From NCBI RefSeq assembly GCF_025211055.1, contig NZ_JAOARO010000009.1, positions 1 to 64,000 on the forward strand: 64,000 bases of DNA, written 5' to 3'. The stretch is from Vallitalea sp. GTDB taxonomy: Bacteria > Bacillota > Clostridia > Lachnospirales > Vallitaleaceae. Shown piece by piece: positions 7,375 through 18,533 of the stretch; the first letter of the stretch is position 1, and each line of letters starts with the position of its first letter. Made by a program: the position numbers and the translations under genes. Below the pieces are notes generated by a model, which was not told where the DNA came from, ran no database searches, and saw nothing but the letters and a program-made list of their open reading frames with translations.

Positions 7375-7623
7375 TTATTGGTATTTAATTAATAAACTTA
7401 ATACTACAGATAAAACAATAAAAAGCACTGCTCCAACTCTAGTAAATTTTTCTAATTTACCTTCCATAGAACGAGCTTTGTTTTTACCCCAATAAGTTTC
7501 AGCAGCTCCACCAATTGCACCTGATAATCCTGCAGCTTTTCCTTTTTGTAAAAGTACTACAGCAATTAGTCCTAAACATAATATGAAATATACTATTTCA
7601 ACAATTATTATTAATGCTTCCAC
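7375..7623 (-). CDS. secG: Preprotein translocase subunit SecG
   Basis: This 82-residue membrane protein has two transmembrane segments (about 4-23 and 58-77) separated by the conserved LLQKGKAAGLSGAIGG and SMEGKLEKFTRVGA region. It is the small accessory subunit of the SecYEG channel and helps SecA-driven export. It lies between eno and rnr as in other Firmicutes. A promoter candidate (7653-7681) and a terminator after the gene suggest that it can be expressed on its own. Confidence 0.93.
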   Translation of the reverse strand: MEALIIIVEIVYFILCLGLIAVVLLQKGKAAGLSGAIGGAAETYWGKNKARSMEGKLEKFTRVGAVLFIVLSVVLSLLIKYQ

Positions 7624-7652
7624 TGTTACACCTCCTAAAGTTTAACACTAGT

Positions 7653-7681
7653 ATTTTAGCACAAACTATGTATTAATTCAA
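7653..7681 (-). promoter_or_regulatory. Promoter candidate for secG
   Basis: On the minus strand: TTGAAT (7676-7681), 17-nt spacer, TAAAAT (7653-7658), about 30 nt upstream of the secG start. Confidence 0.5.
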
Positions 7682-7777
7682 CTATTTTTTCTACTTAATT
7701 CTAATAAACCAATAAAAGTAGCTATAGTGTATAATCATATTTATACATAATCTTCATCTACTTATTATTATAATAAA

Positions 7778-7797
7778 GACCCCGACGAATCGAGGTC
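7778..7797 (-). terminator. Terminator after eno
   Basis: GACCCCGA at 7778-7785 pairs with TCGAGGTC at 7790-7797, a G-C rich 8-bp stem with one wobble pair. It lies 11 nt past the eno stop codon and is followed on the minus strand by a T-rich stretch. Confidence 0.65.
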
Positions 7798-7808
7798 CTT
7801 TAATATAA

Positions 7809-9146
<1,338 letters not shown>

Positions 9147-9290
9147 CTATTAAGAATTATATTAATTAAAAAGGTAAATATTTATATATGCAATATATCA
9201 AGTTAATAGAATCAGTCAACATATATTATTACTCATAAGATAAATCTTATACTCTATATTTTACCTATATTAATATCTTATTAAAAATTA

Positions 9291-9350
9291 AAAGTAATAT
9301 ATTGAACTTAACATATATACCATCTCTATAAGTTCAATATATATTACTTT
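9291..9350. repeat. Long AT-rich hairpin between gpmI and eno
   Basis: AAAGTAATATATTGAACTTA (9291-9310) pairs with TAAGTTCAATATATATTACT (9329-9348), differing by a 2-nt bulge; the loop is 18 nt. The core TATTGAAC...GTTCAATA recurs in the hairpin at 19548-19595. The remaining bases of the 288-nt gap between gpmI and eno show nothing else clear. It could act as a terminator or processing site; it lacks a classical T run. Confidence 0.6.
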
Positions 9351-9416
9351 ATTTTATAAGCCTACTGAATTGAATAATGTTAGATCTATAACAATTATTT
9401 AATTCAGCTTATAATA

Positions 9417-10958
9417 TTAATCTACTACCTTTATCAATGATTCACCAGTCATTTCAGCTGGTTTTTCAACTTCCATTAATTCAAGTAGTGTAGGTGCAAT
9501 ATCTGCTAGTTTTCCACCTTCTCGTAGTGTTACATTATCTTTATAGTTAACTAAGATAAATGGAACTGGGTTAGTTGTATGTGCTGTAAATGGATCTCCT
9601 GTTTTGTAATCAATCAATTGTTCTGAATTACCATGATCAGCACAAATAAACATTTGACCATCTGCTTCAATTAAAGCATCAAGTGTTCTTCCAACACAGC
9701 TGTCAACTGTCTCAACTGCTTTAACTACTGCTTTTTCTATTCCTGTGTGTCCAACCATATCAGGATTAGCAAAGTTAACGATGATAAGATCATATTTATG
9801 TGATTTTATAGCATTCACTAGATTGTCACATACTTCATTAGCGCTCATCTCAGGCTGTAAATCATAAGTAGCAACTTTTGGCGATGGTACTAATATTCTA
9901 TCTTCGCCTTCATTAGGTTCTTCAATACCACCATTAAAGAAAAATGTAACATGAGCATATTTTTCTGTTTCTGCCAATCTAAGTTGTTTTAATCCTTTAT
10001 CAGCTAAATATTCGCCTAAAGTATTTTCTAGCATAACCTTATGGAATGCTACTATTTTATTAGGTATAGTAACGTCATAATCTGTAAAACAAACATAAGT
10101 TACTTTGAAGAATTCTCTTTCAAATTTATCAAATTCTTCATCACAAAAAGCTCTTGTGATTTGTCTAGCTCTGTCCGGTCTAAAGTTAAAGCATATTATT
10201 GAATCATTTTCATTAATCTTACCAGTTGGTTCTCCTTCTGCTAAAACAACAGTTGGAAGTACGAATTCATCATATACTTCTTCTTGATATGATCCTTGTA
10301 TAGCGGCTAAAGCACTCTTAGCAAATTTCCCTTCACCTTTTACCATTGCATCATAAGCAAGTTCTTCTCTTTCCCAACGATTATCTCTATCCATTGCGTA
10401 ATAGCGTCCAATTATAGTAGCTATTTTACCAACGCCAATTTCTCTCATTTTTTCTTCTAACTCTTCAATATAATCTTTACCTGAAGCTGGTGGTGTATCT
10501 CTACCATCTAAAAACGCATGTATATAAACTTTTTCAATATTATGTTCTTTTGCTAATTTTAATAAAGCATATAAATGTGTATTATGTGAGTGTACTCCCC
10601 CATCTGATAATAGACCATACAAATGCAATGCTGAATCATTTGCCTTACAATTGTCTATTGCCGCAAGAAATGCTGTATTTTTAAAGAAATCACCATCTTC
10701 TATTTCTTTAGTTATTCTAGTAAGTTCTTGGTATACAATTCTTCCTGCACCAATATTGAGATGCCCTACTTCTGAGTTACCCATTTGTCCATGAGGTAAG
10801 CCAACATCTAATCCACTAGCAAATCCTTCAACACAAGGATATTTTTCCATAATTTTATCTATATTTGGTGTGTTTGCAAGTTTTACTCCATTACCTTCAG
10901 TCTTTTCATTAAGTCCAAATCCATCTAATATCATTAATACTGTTGGTTTATTTGACAT
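9417..10958 (-). CDS. gpmI: 2,3-bisphosphoglycerate-independent phosphoglycerate mutase
   Basis: This 513-residue enzyme of the alkaline phosphatase superfamily interconverts 3- and 2-phosphoglycerate using two Mn ions. Motifs: VLMILDGFGLN with the first metal Asp, the catalytic Ser in GQMGNSEVGHLNIGAGR, FLDGRDTPPASG, IIGRYYAMDRDNRWER, NFANPDMVGHTG and ICADHGNSEQ. I chose the ATG at 10958 (MSNKPTV), because AAGGAG lies 8 nt upstream; the longer frame to 10979 has no such site. It sits between tpiA and eno in the glycolytic operon. Confidence 0.97.
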   Translation of the reverse strand: MSNKPTVLMILDGFGLNEKTEGNGVKLANTPNIDKIMEKYPCVEGFASGLDVGLPHGQMGNSEVGHLNIGAGRIVYQELTRITKEIEDGDFFKNTAFLAAIDNCKANDSALHLYGLLSDGGVHSHNTHLYALLKLAKEHNIEKVYIHAFLDGRDTPPASGKDYIEELEEKMREIGVGKIATIIGRYYAMDRDNRWEREELAYDAMVKGEGKFAKSALAAIQGSYQEEVYDEFVLPTVVLAEGEPTGKINENDSIICFNFRPDRARQITRAFCDEEFDKFEREFFKVTYVCFTDYDVTIPNKIVAFHKVMLENTLGEYLADKGLKQLRLAETEKYAHVTFFFNGGIEEPNEGEDRILVPSPKVATYDLQPEMSANEVCDNLVNAIKSHKYDLIIVNFANPDMVGHTGIEKAVVKAVETVDSCVGRTLDALIEADGQMFICADHGNSEQLIDYKTGDPFTAHTTNPVPFILVNYKDNVTLREGGKLADIAPTLLELMEVEKPAEMTGESLIKVVD

Positions 10959-11036
10959 TTCATAACTCCTTCTTATCAAATCTATAATAGATTAGAAGGT
11001 TATGAATAAATTCATAACCTTACCTAATAATCATTA

Positions 11037-11783
11037 TTATTTATAATTTACTACCTTACCAAAATCAGCTTTCAGACTAGCTCCACCAACTAATCCACCA
11101 TCAATATTTTCCATTGCAAAGAGTTCTTTTGCATTACCCGCATTAACACTTCCACCATATTGAATTCGAACTGCATCAGCTACTTCTTCATCGTAAACTT
11201 CTTTAACTACTTGACGTATAGCTGCACAAACTTCTTCAGCTTGCTTGGATGTAGCAGTTTTACCAGTTCCTATAGCCCATATTGGTTCGTAAGCAAGAAC
11301 AACATTTTTTGCATCTTCTTTTGTAACGTCTTTAAGTGCAACTTTGATTTGTGCTCTTATAAGATCAACTGTTATTCCTTGTTCTCTTTGTTCTAATGTT
11401 TCACCACAGCAAATAATTGGTACTAAGCCATGTTCTATAGCTTTAAGTACTTTTTTATTAACTATTTCATTAGTTTCTCCAAAATATTCTCTTCTTTCGG
11501 AGTGACCTAATACAACGTATTTAACTCCGATTTCAGTTAACATATTTGGAGCAATCTCTCCAGTGTAAGCTCCACTTTCTTCATAGTACATGTTTTGTGC
11601 ACCTATCTCGATATTACAATCTTTTGTTGCTTCAACAGCTAATACTAATGAAACATAAGGTGTACAAAATACAACATCTACATCATCATTTTTAACTAAT
11701 GGTTTTAACTCTTCAATTAAAGCTAATGCTTCTCTTGGAGTTTTATTCATTTTCCAATTTCCTGCAATAATCATTTTACGCAT
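11037..11783 (-). CDS. tpiA: Triose-phosphate isomerase
   Basis: This 248-residue TIM-barrel enzyme interconverts dihydroxyacetone phosphate and glyceraldehyde 3-phosphate. The substrate-binding Asn/Lys are in [10 protein letters not shown], the catalytic His in [13 protein letters not shown], the catalytic Glu in [16 protein letters not shown] (followed by the mobile loop), and the phosphate-binding stretch in IQYGGSVN...GGLVGGASL. The start is ATG 11783 ([10 protein letters not shown]), with GGAGG 8 nt upstream. It lies 30 nt after pgk in the operon. Confidence 0.98.
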   Translation of the reverse strand: MRKMIIAGNWKMNKTPREALALIEELKPLVKNDDVDVVFCTPYVSLVLAVEATKDCNIEIGAQNMYYEESGAYTGEIAPNMLTEIGVKYVVLGHSERREYFGETNEIVNKKVLKAIEHGLVPIICCGETLEQREQGITVDLIRAQIKVALKDVTKEDAKNVVLAYEPIWAIGTGKTATSKQAEEVCAAIRQVVKEVYDEEVADAVRIQYGGSVNAGNAKELFAMENIDGGLVGGASLKADFGKVVNYK

Positions 11784-11813
11784 TATCAAAACCTCCATTT
11801 ATAATTATTATAA

Positions 11814-13007
11814 CTATTTATCATTTGCTGCTGCAACACCTGGTAATTCTTTTCCTTCTAAGAATTCAAGTGAAGCACCACCACCTGTAGAAATATGAGT
11901 CATTTTTTCTCCGAATCCAAGTTGGTTAACAGCTGCTGCTGAATCACCACCACCGATGATAGTTGTTGCATCAGTTTTAGCTAATGCTTTTGCTACAGCA
12001 ATTGTTCCACCTGCAAAGTTTTCAAGTTCAAATACACCCATTGGTCCGTTCCAAACAACTGTCTTAGCGTCTTTTACAGCACTAGCGAATATTTCTCTAG
12101 TTTCTTCTCCAATATCAAGACCTTCCCAATCAGGTTCAATCATTCCTCTTTTTACTGTCTTAAATGGTGTGTCATTCTTGAATTCTTGTGCTACTACATT
12201 ATCAACTGGTAATAAGAAATTAACACCTTTTTCCTTTGCTTTTTCAATCATTTCTCTTGCATAATCAATTTTATCTTCTTCAAGTAATGATAAACCTACT
12301 TCATTACCCATAGCTTTTAAGAATGTATAAGCCATTCCTCCACCTATGATTAGAGTATCTACTTTATCAAGAAGATTATTGATAACATTTATTTTATCTG
12401 ATACTTTTGCTCCACCAAGAATAGCTACAAAAGGTCTCTTTGGATTATTTACAGCGTTTCCTAAGAAATCAATTTCTTTTTGCATTAAATAACCTACTAC
12501 ACAAGTATCAACATAATTAGTTACTCCAACATTAGAACAATGTGCTCTATGAGCAGTTCCAAATGCATCATTAACAAATATCTCAGCTAGACTTCCTAAT
12601 TCTTTACTGAAGTCTTCACCATTTTTTGTTTCTTCTTTTCTGTAACGAGTATTTTGTAGAAGTACTACATCTCCATCTTTCATGTCAGCAACTGCTTTTT
12701 TAGCATTATCTCCAACTACATTATCATCCGCTGCAAAAACAACTTCTTTATTCAATAATTCAGAAAGTCTGGTTGCTACTGGAGCAAGTGAAAGCTCTGG
12801 CTTAGGCTCTCCTTTTGGTTTTCCAAGATGTGAACAAAGTATAACTTGTGCACCATCTTTGATTAATTTATTAATTGTAGGTAATGCTGCTGTTAAACGG
12901 TTCTCATCTGTAATAACACCATCTTTTAAAGGTACGTTGAAGTCACATCTTACTAAGACTTTATTACCTTGTACGTTTATATCGTCGACTGTCTTTTTAT
13001 TAAGCAT
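11814..13007 (-). CDS. pgk: Phosphoglycerate kinase
   Basis: This 397-residue two-domain kinase makes ATP from 1,3-bisphosphoglycerate. The N-terminal domain has [14 protein letters not shown] and [10 protein letters not shown]; the C-terminal nucleotide-binding domain has [14 protein letters not shown], the [11 protein letters not shown] stretch and the GGGDSAAAV loop. Full length for the family. It follows gap on the same strand after a gap of about 190 nt that contains a terminator hairpin (13121-13158), so its expression may be partly uncoupled from gap. Confidence 0.98.
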   Translation of the reverse strand: MLNKKTVDDINVQGNKVLVRCDFNVPLKDGVITDENRLTAALPTINKLIKDGAQVILCSHLGKPKGEPKPELSLAPVATRLSELLNKEVVFAADDNVVGDNAKKAVADMKDGDVVLLQNTRYRKEETKNGEDFSKELGSLAEIFVNDAFGTAHRAHCSNVGVTNYVDTCVVGYLMQKEIDFLGNAVNNPKRPFVAILGGAKVSDKINVINNLLDKVDTLIIGGGMAYTFLKAMGNEVGLSLLEEDKIDYAREMIEKAKEKGVNFLLPVDNVVAQEFKNDTPFKTVKRGMIEPDWEGLDIGEETREIFASAVKDAKTVVWNGPMGVFELENFAGGTIAVAKALAKTDATTIIGGGDSAAAVNQLGFGEKMTHISTGGGASLEFLEGKELPGVAAANDK

Positions 13008-13120
13008 TTGGTAGTCGTCTCCCTTCTAATACTTTATTTATGTTAGTTAATCTCAATATACCTATCTATTTTTGAAATTTTCTAACTTTTCTAATCAACT
13101 TTAATACTATATGAGTATTA

Positions 13121-13158
13121 AAAAAGTCCTCCCTATAGTCTGACCTACAAGAGAGGAC
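13121..13158 (-). terminator. Terminator-like hairpin between gap and pgk
   Basis: GTCCTCTC (complement of 13151-13158) pairs with GGGAGGAC (complement of 13126-13133) over 8 bp with one wobble pair. On the minus strand it is followed by TTTTTTAAT. It lies between gap and pgk and could reduce transcription of the downstream glycolytic genes. Confidence 0.75.
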
Positions 13159-13196
13159 CATATGGACCTTATTTAAATCTATTCAAACCTATATAA

Positions 13197-14186
13197 TTAA
13201 AGTCTTTCAGCTACATATTTTGCTAAGTCAATAATTCTGTTTGAATAACCCCACTCATTATCATACCAAGAAACTACTTTAACTAAGCTTCCTTCCATAA
13301 CAAGTGTTGCTAATCCATCAACGATTGATGAACGTGAATCTTTTCTGTAATCGATTGATACTAATGGTTCATCAGAATATCCAAGTACATTACTTCCTTC
13401 TGATGCAGCTTTTAAAGCACCATTAACTTCTTCAACTGTTACTTCTTTTCCTAATTCTACTGTTAAGTCAACAACAGATACTGTAGGACTAGGTACACGC
13501 ATAGCCATACCAGTTAATTTACCTTTTAATGAAGGGATAACTTTTGCTACTGCTTCAGCTGCTCCAGTAGTTGTTGGAATAATAGACTCAGCTGCTGCAC
13601 GAGCTCTTCTTAAATCTTCGTGAGGTAAGTCTAAGATTCTTTGGTCATTAGTATATGAGTGAACTGTAGTCATGATACCTCTTTTGATACCGAAAGTATC
13701 ATTTAACACTTTAGCAAATGGTGCTAAACAGTTAGTTGTACATGAAGCGTTATCAATGATGTTATCTTCTGCTGGGTTATAATCTTCTTCGTTAACACCC
13801 ATTACAATTGATTTTGTTCCTTTACCAGGAGCTGAAATGATTACTTTCTTAGCACCAGCATCAATATGTAATTGAGCTTTTTCTTTTTGTCTGAATAAAC
13901 CAGTTGACTCAATAACAATATCTACACCTAATTCTTTCCAAGGAAGATCTGCAGGATTTCTTTCAGCTAATACTTTGATTTCTTTTCCATTAACTACTAA
14001 AGTTCCATTTCCAACTTCTACAGTTCCTTCAAATCTACCAAAGCATGAATCATATTTTAATAAGTGAGCTAATGTATTAGCATCTGTTAAATCATTAATA
14101 GCTACGATATCAACTCCTTGTTCCATAGCTACTTTAAATGCGTTACGTCCGATACGTCCAAATCCATTAATTGCAATTTTTGCCAT
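13197..14186 (-). CDS. gap: Glyceraldehyde-3-phosphate dehydrogenase
   Basis: This 329-residue NAD-dependent enzyme oxidises glyceraldehyde 3-phosphate to 1,3-bisphosphoglycerate. It has the N-terminal Rossmann motif [13 protein letters not shown] with [17 protein letters not shown], the catalytic Cys in [11 protein letters not shown], the active-site His region [14 protein letters not shown], and the C-terminal [13 protein letters not shown]. Full length. It is the first enzyme gene after cggR, and the hairpin after it may make it the most highly expressed gene of the operon. Confidence 0.98.
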   Translation of the reverse strand: MAKIAINGFGRIGRNAFKVAMEQGVDIVAINDLTDANTLAHLLKYDSCFGRFEGTVEVGNGTLVVNGKEIKVLAERNPADLPWKELGVDIVIESTGLFRQKEKAQLHIDAGAKKVIISAPGKGTKSIVMGVNEEDYNPAEDNIIDNASCTTNCLAPFAKVLNDTFGIKRGIMTTVHSYTNDQRILDLPHEDLRRARAAAESIIPTTTGAAEAVAKVIPSLKGKLTGMAMRVPSPTVSVVDLTVELGKEVTVEEVNGALKAASEGSNVLGYSDEPLVSIDYRKDSRSSIVDGLATLVMEGSLVKVVSWYDNEWGYSNRIIDLAKYVAERL

Positions 14187-14253
14187 ATTCTTGTTCCTCC
14201 TAAAATTATAATTTTTATATTAAACTGTATAACAGTTAATAAACACTCTAGTC

Positions 14254-15285
14254 TTACTTCATAATCTTGGTAATTCTATTGGCTGCATCTTCATCAATTA
14301 TTAACGAACCGTTTTTAATAATATTCTTTACAGCTATTATAGCTTCTGCCTTTTTAGCTCCTCCTGCTACAGCTATAGGATAAGGAGTCTTAGTCATATG
14401 TTCTAATTTTATACCAATTGACCTTGATGTATACACTATTTTACCATTTTTATTAAAATAATAACCCAGTGCTTCAGCAACAGCCTGCCTTCTATGAAGA
14501 AAATCTATAACTGGTTCAGGTAAGTTCCTTCTTCCAGCCATCTCATAAGCATTACCTATACCAAAAAGTATTATATTAGCTTTTAGGATATTAGATAAGG
14601 TTTGCTCAATTTCAGGTTCTTTTCTTACACTGTCAAGTGCCTTTTTGCTTAGGTTATCTGGTATATTGAGGAGTTCATAATCTCCATTTAGTTTCTTAGC
14701 AAGCTTAGATACTATAGTGTTAGCTTGATATTCAACATTATTCCTTAAACTACCTCTAGCTGGAACAACTAGTACGTTTTCATAGGATGTATTTGGTTTA
14801 TTATTCAAAGATTTAACTACATTGTAAACTGTACTTCCACCAGTAAGAGCAATGATAGAATTATCTTTAATATTTTTTAATAAAACATCGACGGCAGCTT
14901 TTCCAATATTTTCTTTTATATCATCATATTTTGATGAATTGCCATGTACAACAACTACCTCTTTGCACCCTATAAGTCTCTTAACTTCTTCTTCCATATA
15001 ATTAAGACCTTTTACGTGATGCATAATCTCTTTTAAATCATCCAGTATAGTATCTCCTGTACCAGTAGTACTCATACCAACACTTGATACTAGTATAAAA
15101 CCTTGTGATTTCAAATATTCAGTTTCATTCCTAATGATTTTTTCTGATATTAATAATTTTTGGGATAAGCTTCGTCTTCCTATTGGTTGATAAATATGTA
15201 TTCCCTTTAATATTTCATATCTTCGTTGCAATATATCAATCTCTTTTGGAATAATTTTCTTAAGTGTTAATAAGGTATTCTCCAT
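14254..15285 (-). CDS. cggR: Central glycolytic genes regulator, SorC/DeoR family
   Basis: This 343-residue regulator has an N-terminal winged helix-turn-helix (about 30-90: GRRSLSQKLLISEKIIRNETEYLKSQGFI) and a C-terminal sugar-phosphate binding domain of the SorC type (about 95-340). The latter has IALTGGSTVYNVVKSL, VLVVPARGSLRNNVEYQANTIV and a VAVAGGAKKAEAI-type end. In Bacillus CggR represses the gap operon and is released by fructose 1,6-bisphosphate. Its place directly before gap supports the same role. A promoter (15385-15413) and a candidate operator (15301-15336) lie upstream. Confidence 0.93.
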   Translation of the reverse strand: MENTLLTLKKIIPKEIDILQRRYEILKGIHIYQPIGRRSLSQKLLISEKIIRNETEYLKSQGFILVSSVGMSTTGTGDTILDDLKEIMHHVKGLNYMEEEVKRLIGCKEVVVVHGNSSKYDDIKENIGKAAVDVLLKNIKDNSIIALTGGSTVYNVVKSLNNKPNTSYENVLVVPARGSLRNNVEYQANTIVSKLAKKLNGDYELLNIPDNLSKKALDSVRKEPEIEQTLSNILKANIILFGIGNAYEMAGRRNLPEPVIDFLHRRQAVAEALGYYFNKNGKIVYTSRSIGIKLEHMTKTPYPIAVAGGAKKAEAIIAVKNIIKNGSLIIDEDAANRITKIMK

Positions 15286-15300
15286 TACAAATCACCTTTC

Positions 15301-15336
15301 GGTACCTTCTGGGGCCCTATGAACAATTATAGTCCC
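15301..15336 (-). promoter_or_regulatory. Candidate CggR operator
   Basis: On the minus strand the leader between promoter and cggR contains GGGAC-N6-TGTTC, followed 19 nt further by a second GGGCC block. From memory, Bacillus CggR binds direct repeats of the form GGGAC-N6-TGTC spaced by about 20 nt, in the same position. The second half-site here is weak. Confidence 0.35.
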
Positions 15337-15384
15337 TATTGCTTCAAAAAAAAGGAATTAAACCACCAATTCATCCCAATTTAT

Positions 15385-15413
15385 ATTATAAACAATGTAA
15401 TATATAATTTCAA
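15385..15413 (-). promoter_or_regulatory. Promoter of the cggR-glycolytic operon
   Basis: On the minus strand: TTGAAA (15408-15413), 17-nt spacer, TATAAT (complement of 15385-15390). The predicted start is about 90-95 nt before the cggR ATG. Confidence 0.7.
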
Positions 15414-15444
15414 GTTTTTTTTATGTTTTTAACAAAATATTAAC

Positions 15445-15466
15445 AAGGGGCAGCTATCTGCCCCTT
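15445..15466 (-). terminator. Terminator after the Na/Pi cotransporter gene
   Basis: AAGGGGCAG and CTGCCCCTT form a perfect 9-bp G-C rich stem with a 4-nt loop. On the minus strand it is followed by GTTAATATTTTG. It lies 5 nt after the stop codon. Confidence 0.8.
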
Positions 15467-15471
15467 CTAGT

Positions 15472-17142
15472 CTATAATAATTCATCTCTAACATAATAAG
15501 CAATATTTAGTGCATGGTCTGATATTCTTTCATAATTGCTTATTAGATCTAAAAATACCACACCTGTAGTTGAATCGCATATGTTTTGAGCTAATCTCCT
15601 TATATGTTTCTCTCTCAACTCATCTTCTAATCCATCTACTAGATCTTCGTTTTGCTCAACCTTTCTAACAAGGTCTACATCATCATTTTCTCTTGACTTT
15701 ATTGCAAGTTCTATTGTTTCAGTAGCTCTATCTGATATATCCAACAGTTCCTGATTTGCACTTTCAGAGAAAGTTAGATCATTTTCAATGAAATATTCTG
15801 CAAGTTCTGCTATATTTTCCGCATGATCTCCAACACGTTCAATATCATTAACTGTATGGAATAGATTAGTTATAATCTCATTTTGTCTTTCATTGATAAC
15901 TGAATTGCTAATCTTTATTAGATATTCTGTAATAAGTCTTTCTAAAGCATTAATATTCTTTTCTTCTTCATATACTTTATTAACTTTTTCCACATCTTTT
16001 TCTATTATAGCTGATGTGGCAAGTTTAGCATTTTCTACAGCTAAATAACCCATGTGTATAACTTCTTTGATTGCATTTTCCACAGCAAAACTTGGGGTTT
16101 CAAGTATTCTATCATCAAGGTGTCTTAAGGCAACCTGTTCTTCAGTTTGATCTTCTGCATCTTTACCTCTTACGATTCTCTTGGATAATGATACAAGTTT
16201 ATCTGCAAATGGGAAGAGAAGAACCGTATTACTGATATTGAAAACCGTATGGAATATACTGATACCTACCATATTAACAGCTATATTATTACCAAAGTTA
16301 GGATTAATGAATGTAAAATATACTACACATAATATTGCGAAAATCACTGTACCAATGACGTTAAATAATAAATGAATATACGCTGCTCTTTTAGCTGTTT
16401 TATTAGCTCCAATACTTGATAACATTGCTGTTACACAAGTACCAATGTTTTGCCCAAGAATAATATATACAGCAGCACTCCACGGAACAAATGTTACTGT
16501 TGCTACTGTTTGCAAAATACCAACTGATGCAGAACTACTCTGAATGATTGCTGTTACAATTGCACCTGTTAAAATACCTAAGACTGGATTTCTTCCAAAC
16601 ATTCTAAATGCTTCTGTAAATGCCGGTGAATCTTGGAAAGGTTCTATTGCATCTTTCATATATTCAAGACCTATAAATAATAGACCAAACCCAATGATAA
16701 TCTCACCAATTTGTTTTTTACGTTGATTTTTTGCAAAAAATAATAACAAGGCACCAATTCCAATAGCTAATGGTGCTAATTTTGATGGTTTAAAAAACAC
16801 TAACCATTCTTGACTTGATACTATCCAAGAAGTAATAGTTGTACCAATGTTTGCTCCCATTATAACTCCTACAGCTTGTGATAAATTGAATAAACCTGCA
16901 TTAACAAATCCAACTACCATTACAGTACAAGCAGAACTACTTTGAATAATGGCTGTTACCAGTGCACCAACTGTAACTGCTAAAAATCTATTGTTGGTTA
17001 ATGCACCAAGCAGACTTTTCATCTTATTACCTGCTGATTTTTGAAGACCTTCAGCCATAATGTGCATACCGTATAGGAACATACCAAAACCGCCAATAAA
17101 TGCAAAAAATATAAATATGTATTCCTTTGTTAGCCAATTCAT
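15472..17142 (-). CDS. Na/Pi cotransporter family protein with PhoU-like tail
   Basis: This 556-residue membrane protein has a GGFGMFLYGMHIMAEGLQK start and two inverted copies of the Na/Pi cotransporter repeat. The Gln-Ser-Ser-Ser signature appears twice (VTAIIQSSSACTVM and VTAIIQSSSASVGI), with about 8-9 membrane segments over residues 1-310. From about 350 to the end a helical PhoU-like domain follows (DDRILETPSFAVENAI, NDIERVGDHAENIAELAEYF, NYERISDHALNIAYYV). Such proteins take up phosphate or related anions with sodium. Full length. Single gene with its own terminator, convergent to nothing and adjacent to the cggR promoter. Confidence 0.9.
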   Translation of the reverse strand: MNWLTKEYIFIFFAFIGGFGMFLYGMHIMAEGLQKSAGNKMKSLLGALTNNRFLAVTVGALVTAIIQSSSACTVMVVGFVNAGLFNLSQAVGVIMGANIGTTITSWIVSSQEWLVFFKPSKLAPLAIGIGALLLFFAKNQRKKQIGEIIIGFGLLFIGLEYMKDAIEPFQDSPAFTEAFRMFGRNPVLGILTGAIVTAIIQSSSASVGILQTVATVTFVPWSAAVYIILGQNIGTCVTAMLSSIGANKTAKRAAYIHLLFNVIGTVIFAILCVVYFTFINPNFGNNIAVNMVGISIFHTVFNISNTVLLFPFADKLVSLSKRIVRGKDAEDQTEEQVALRHLDDRILETPSFAVENAIKEVIHMGYLAVENAKLATSAIIEKDVEKVNKVYEEEKNINALERLITEYLIKISNSVINERQNEIITNLFHTVNDIERVGDHAENIAELAEYFIENDLTFSESANQELLDISDRATETIELAIKSRENDDVDLVRKVEQNEDLVDGLEDELREKHIRRLAQNICDSTTGVVFLDLISNYERISDHALNIAYYVRDELL

Positions 17143-17575
17143 TTAGATATTTCCTCCTAATTGTGATATATATTTTGTCTTAGATGAATAAATAGAGAGA
17201 AACTTAAAAATAAAAAATAGAATAAATGATTATGTAAATAAAATGTTAATATATTATTAACAATACATTAATAGTATCATAATCATTTCAATAAAAACAA
17301 GCAAAAATATTTATCAATAATCATTTTTTTTCTCTCGTTTTTTAGTAATTATGCCAAATACACCTGTGATAACTAAGCAATATACTTACACCTCTTGTTG
17401 TTTTTATAGTTTTTTAGTATAATATTCAGATAAAGATTTATACATTTTTTACTACACGATTTTATTACTAACTTTAACCATTTTCAATTATTTAATAATT
17501 CACTTATTATATATTATTAATAAAAATTATTGATTTTATTAAGTTATTTTTATATAGAAAGAAAGGTGACAAATT
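17143..17575. other. Divergent AT-rich intergenic region, 433 nt
   Basis: It lies between the divergent Na/Pi transporter and PHP phosphatase genes and must hold both promoters. It is very AT-rich, with several TATAAT-like sequences (for example near 17421 and 17510) but no promoter pair I would single out. A short inverted repeat GTTAATATATTATTAAC lies at about 17249-17265. No small gene was seen. Confidence 0.5.
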
Positions 17576-18388
17576 ATGAGTTACTATGATTACCATACAC
17601 ATACATCTTTTTCAGATGATTGTACATATCCAATGGAAACACAGATTTTACATGCTATCCAACACAATTTTATTAAATTATGCTTTACAGATCATTATGA
17701 CTATGATTATCCAAGCACTCCAGATTTAACATTTGATATTGACTTACCTAATTATTTCAAAACATTTCTTGAACTAAAAGAAAAATATAAAGATAAAATC
17801 CAATTATTGTTCGGTATAGAATTAGGTCTGCAACCACATATTTATGATACTGTCAATAAAGTCATCAATGATTACCCCTTTGATTTTGTTATCGCTTCAA
17901 CACATGTTGTAGATAAAGTTGACCCATATTTTGGCTCGTATTATCTTAACAAGACTAAAAAAGAAGCTTATTCCAGATACTTAGAAGACATTCTATATAA
18001 TGTAACCAACTATGACAATTATAATGTATACGGTCACCTTGACTATATAATACGTTATGGACATTATGAAGATAAAAAATTATACTACTATAATTATAGT
18101 GAACTTATTGATAAAATATTAATGCAAATTATTGAAACAGGTCATGGAATAGAACTTAATACCTCTGGTTATCGTAAAGACTTAAACGAACCACATCCTA
18201 ATACAGAAATCATACAGCGATATAGACAATTAGGAGGCGAAATAATAACCATTGGTTCCGATGCTCATTTCCCGAAACATCTTGCATATAACTTTGATAT
18301 GGCATATAATGTTTTAAAAGAATGCGGTTTCAAATATTTTACAGTTTTTGAACAAAGAAAACCTGAATTCATTAAAATACCTGATTAA
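17576..18388 (+). CDS. PHP-domain phosphatase, HisJ-like histidinol-phosphatase
   Basis: This 270-residue PHP-family protein has metal-binding His pairs in YDYHTHTSFSDD and CFTDHYD, then LLFGIELGLQPH, VIASTHVVD, YGHLDYIIRYG and the final IGSDAHFPKHLA. This set matches the HisJ/HisK type of histidinol-phosphate phosphatase, which performs the next-to-last step of histidine synthesis. No other his gene is near, so another phosphoester substrate is possible. The start has AAAGGTG 6 nt upstream. Full length. Confidence 0.85.
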   Translation: MSYYDYHTHTSFSDDCTYPMETQILHAIQHNFIKLCFTDHYDYDYPSTPDLTFDIDLPNYFKTFLELKEKYKDKIQLLFGIELGLQPHIYDTVNKVINDYPFDFVIASTHVVDKVDPYFGSYYLNKTKKEAYSRYLEDILYNVTNYDNYNVYGHLDYIIRYGHYEDKKLYYYNYSELIDKILMQIIETGHGIELNTSGYRKDLNEPHPNTEIIQRYRQLGGEIITIGSDAHFPKHLAYNFDMAYNVLKECGFKYFTVFEQRKPEFIKIPD

Positions 18389-18533
18389 AGCCAGTAATAA
18401 GCTAAATAGAAAAACTATGTGATTATATCTAAGATTATAAGATTACTAGAAAGCAATATGCTTTTTCTTATTTAGTTATAAAAGACAAGAAGTTTCATAT
18501 ATAATTTAAATAAGAAACTCTTTGGGTGTTAAC

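Noticed and set aside
11160..11396. Cysteine-rich 78-codon plus-strand frame
   Set aside because: Antisense shadow of tpiA; the Cys/Phe/Ser pattern arises from the complementary codons.
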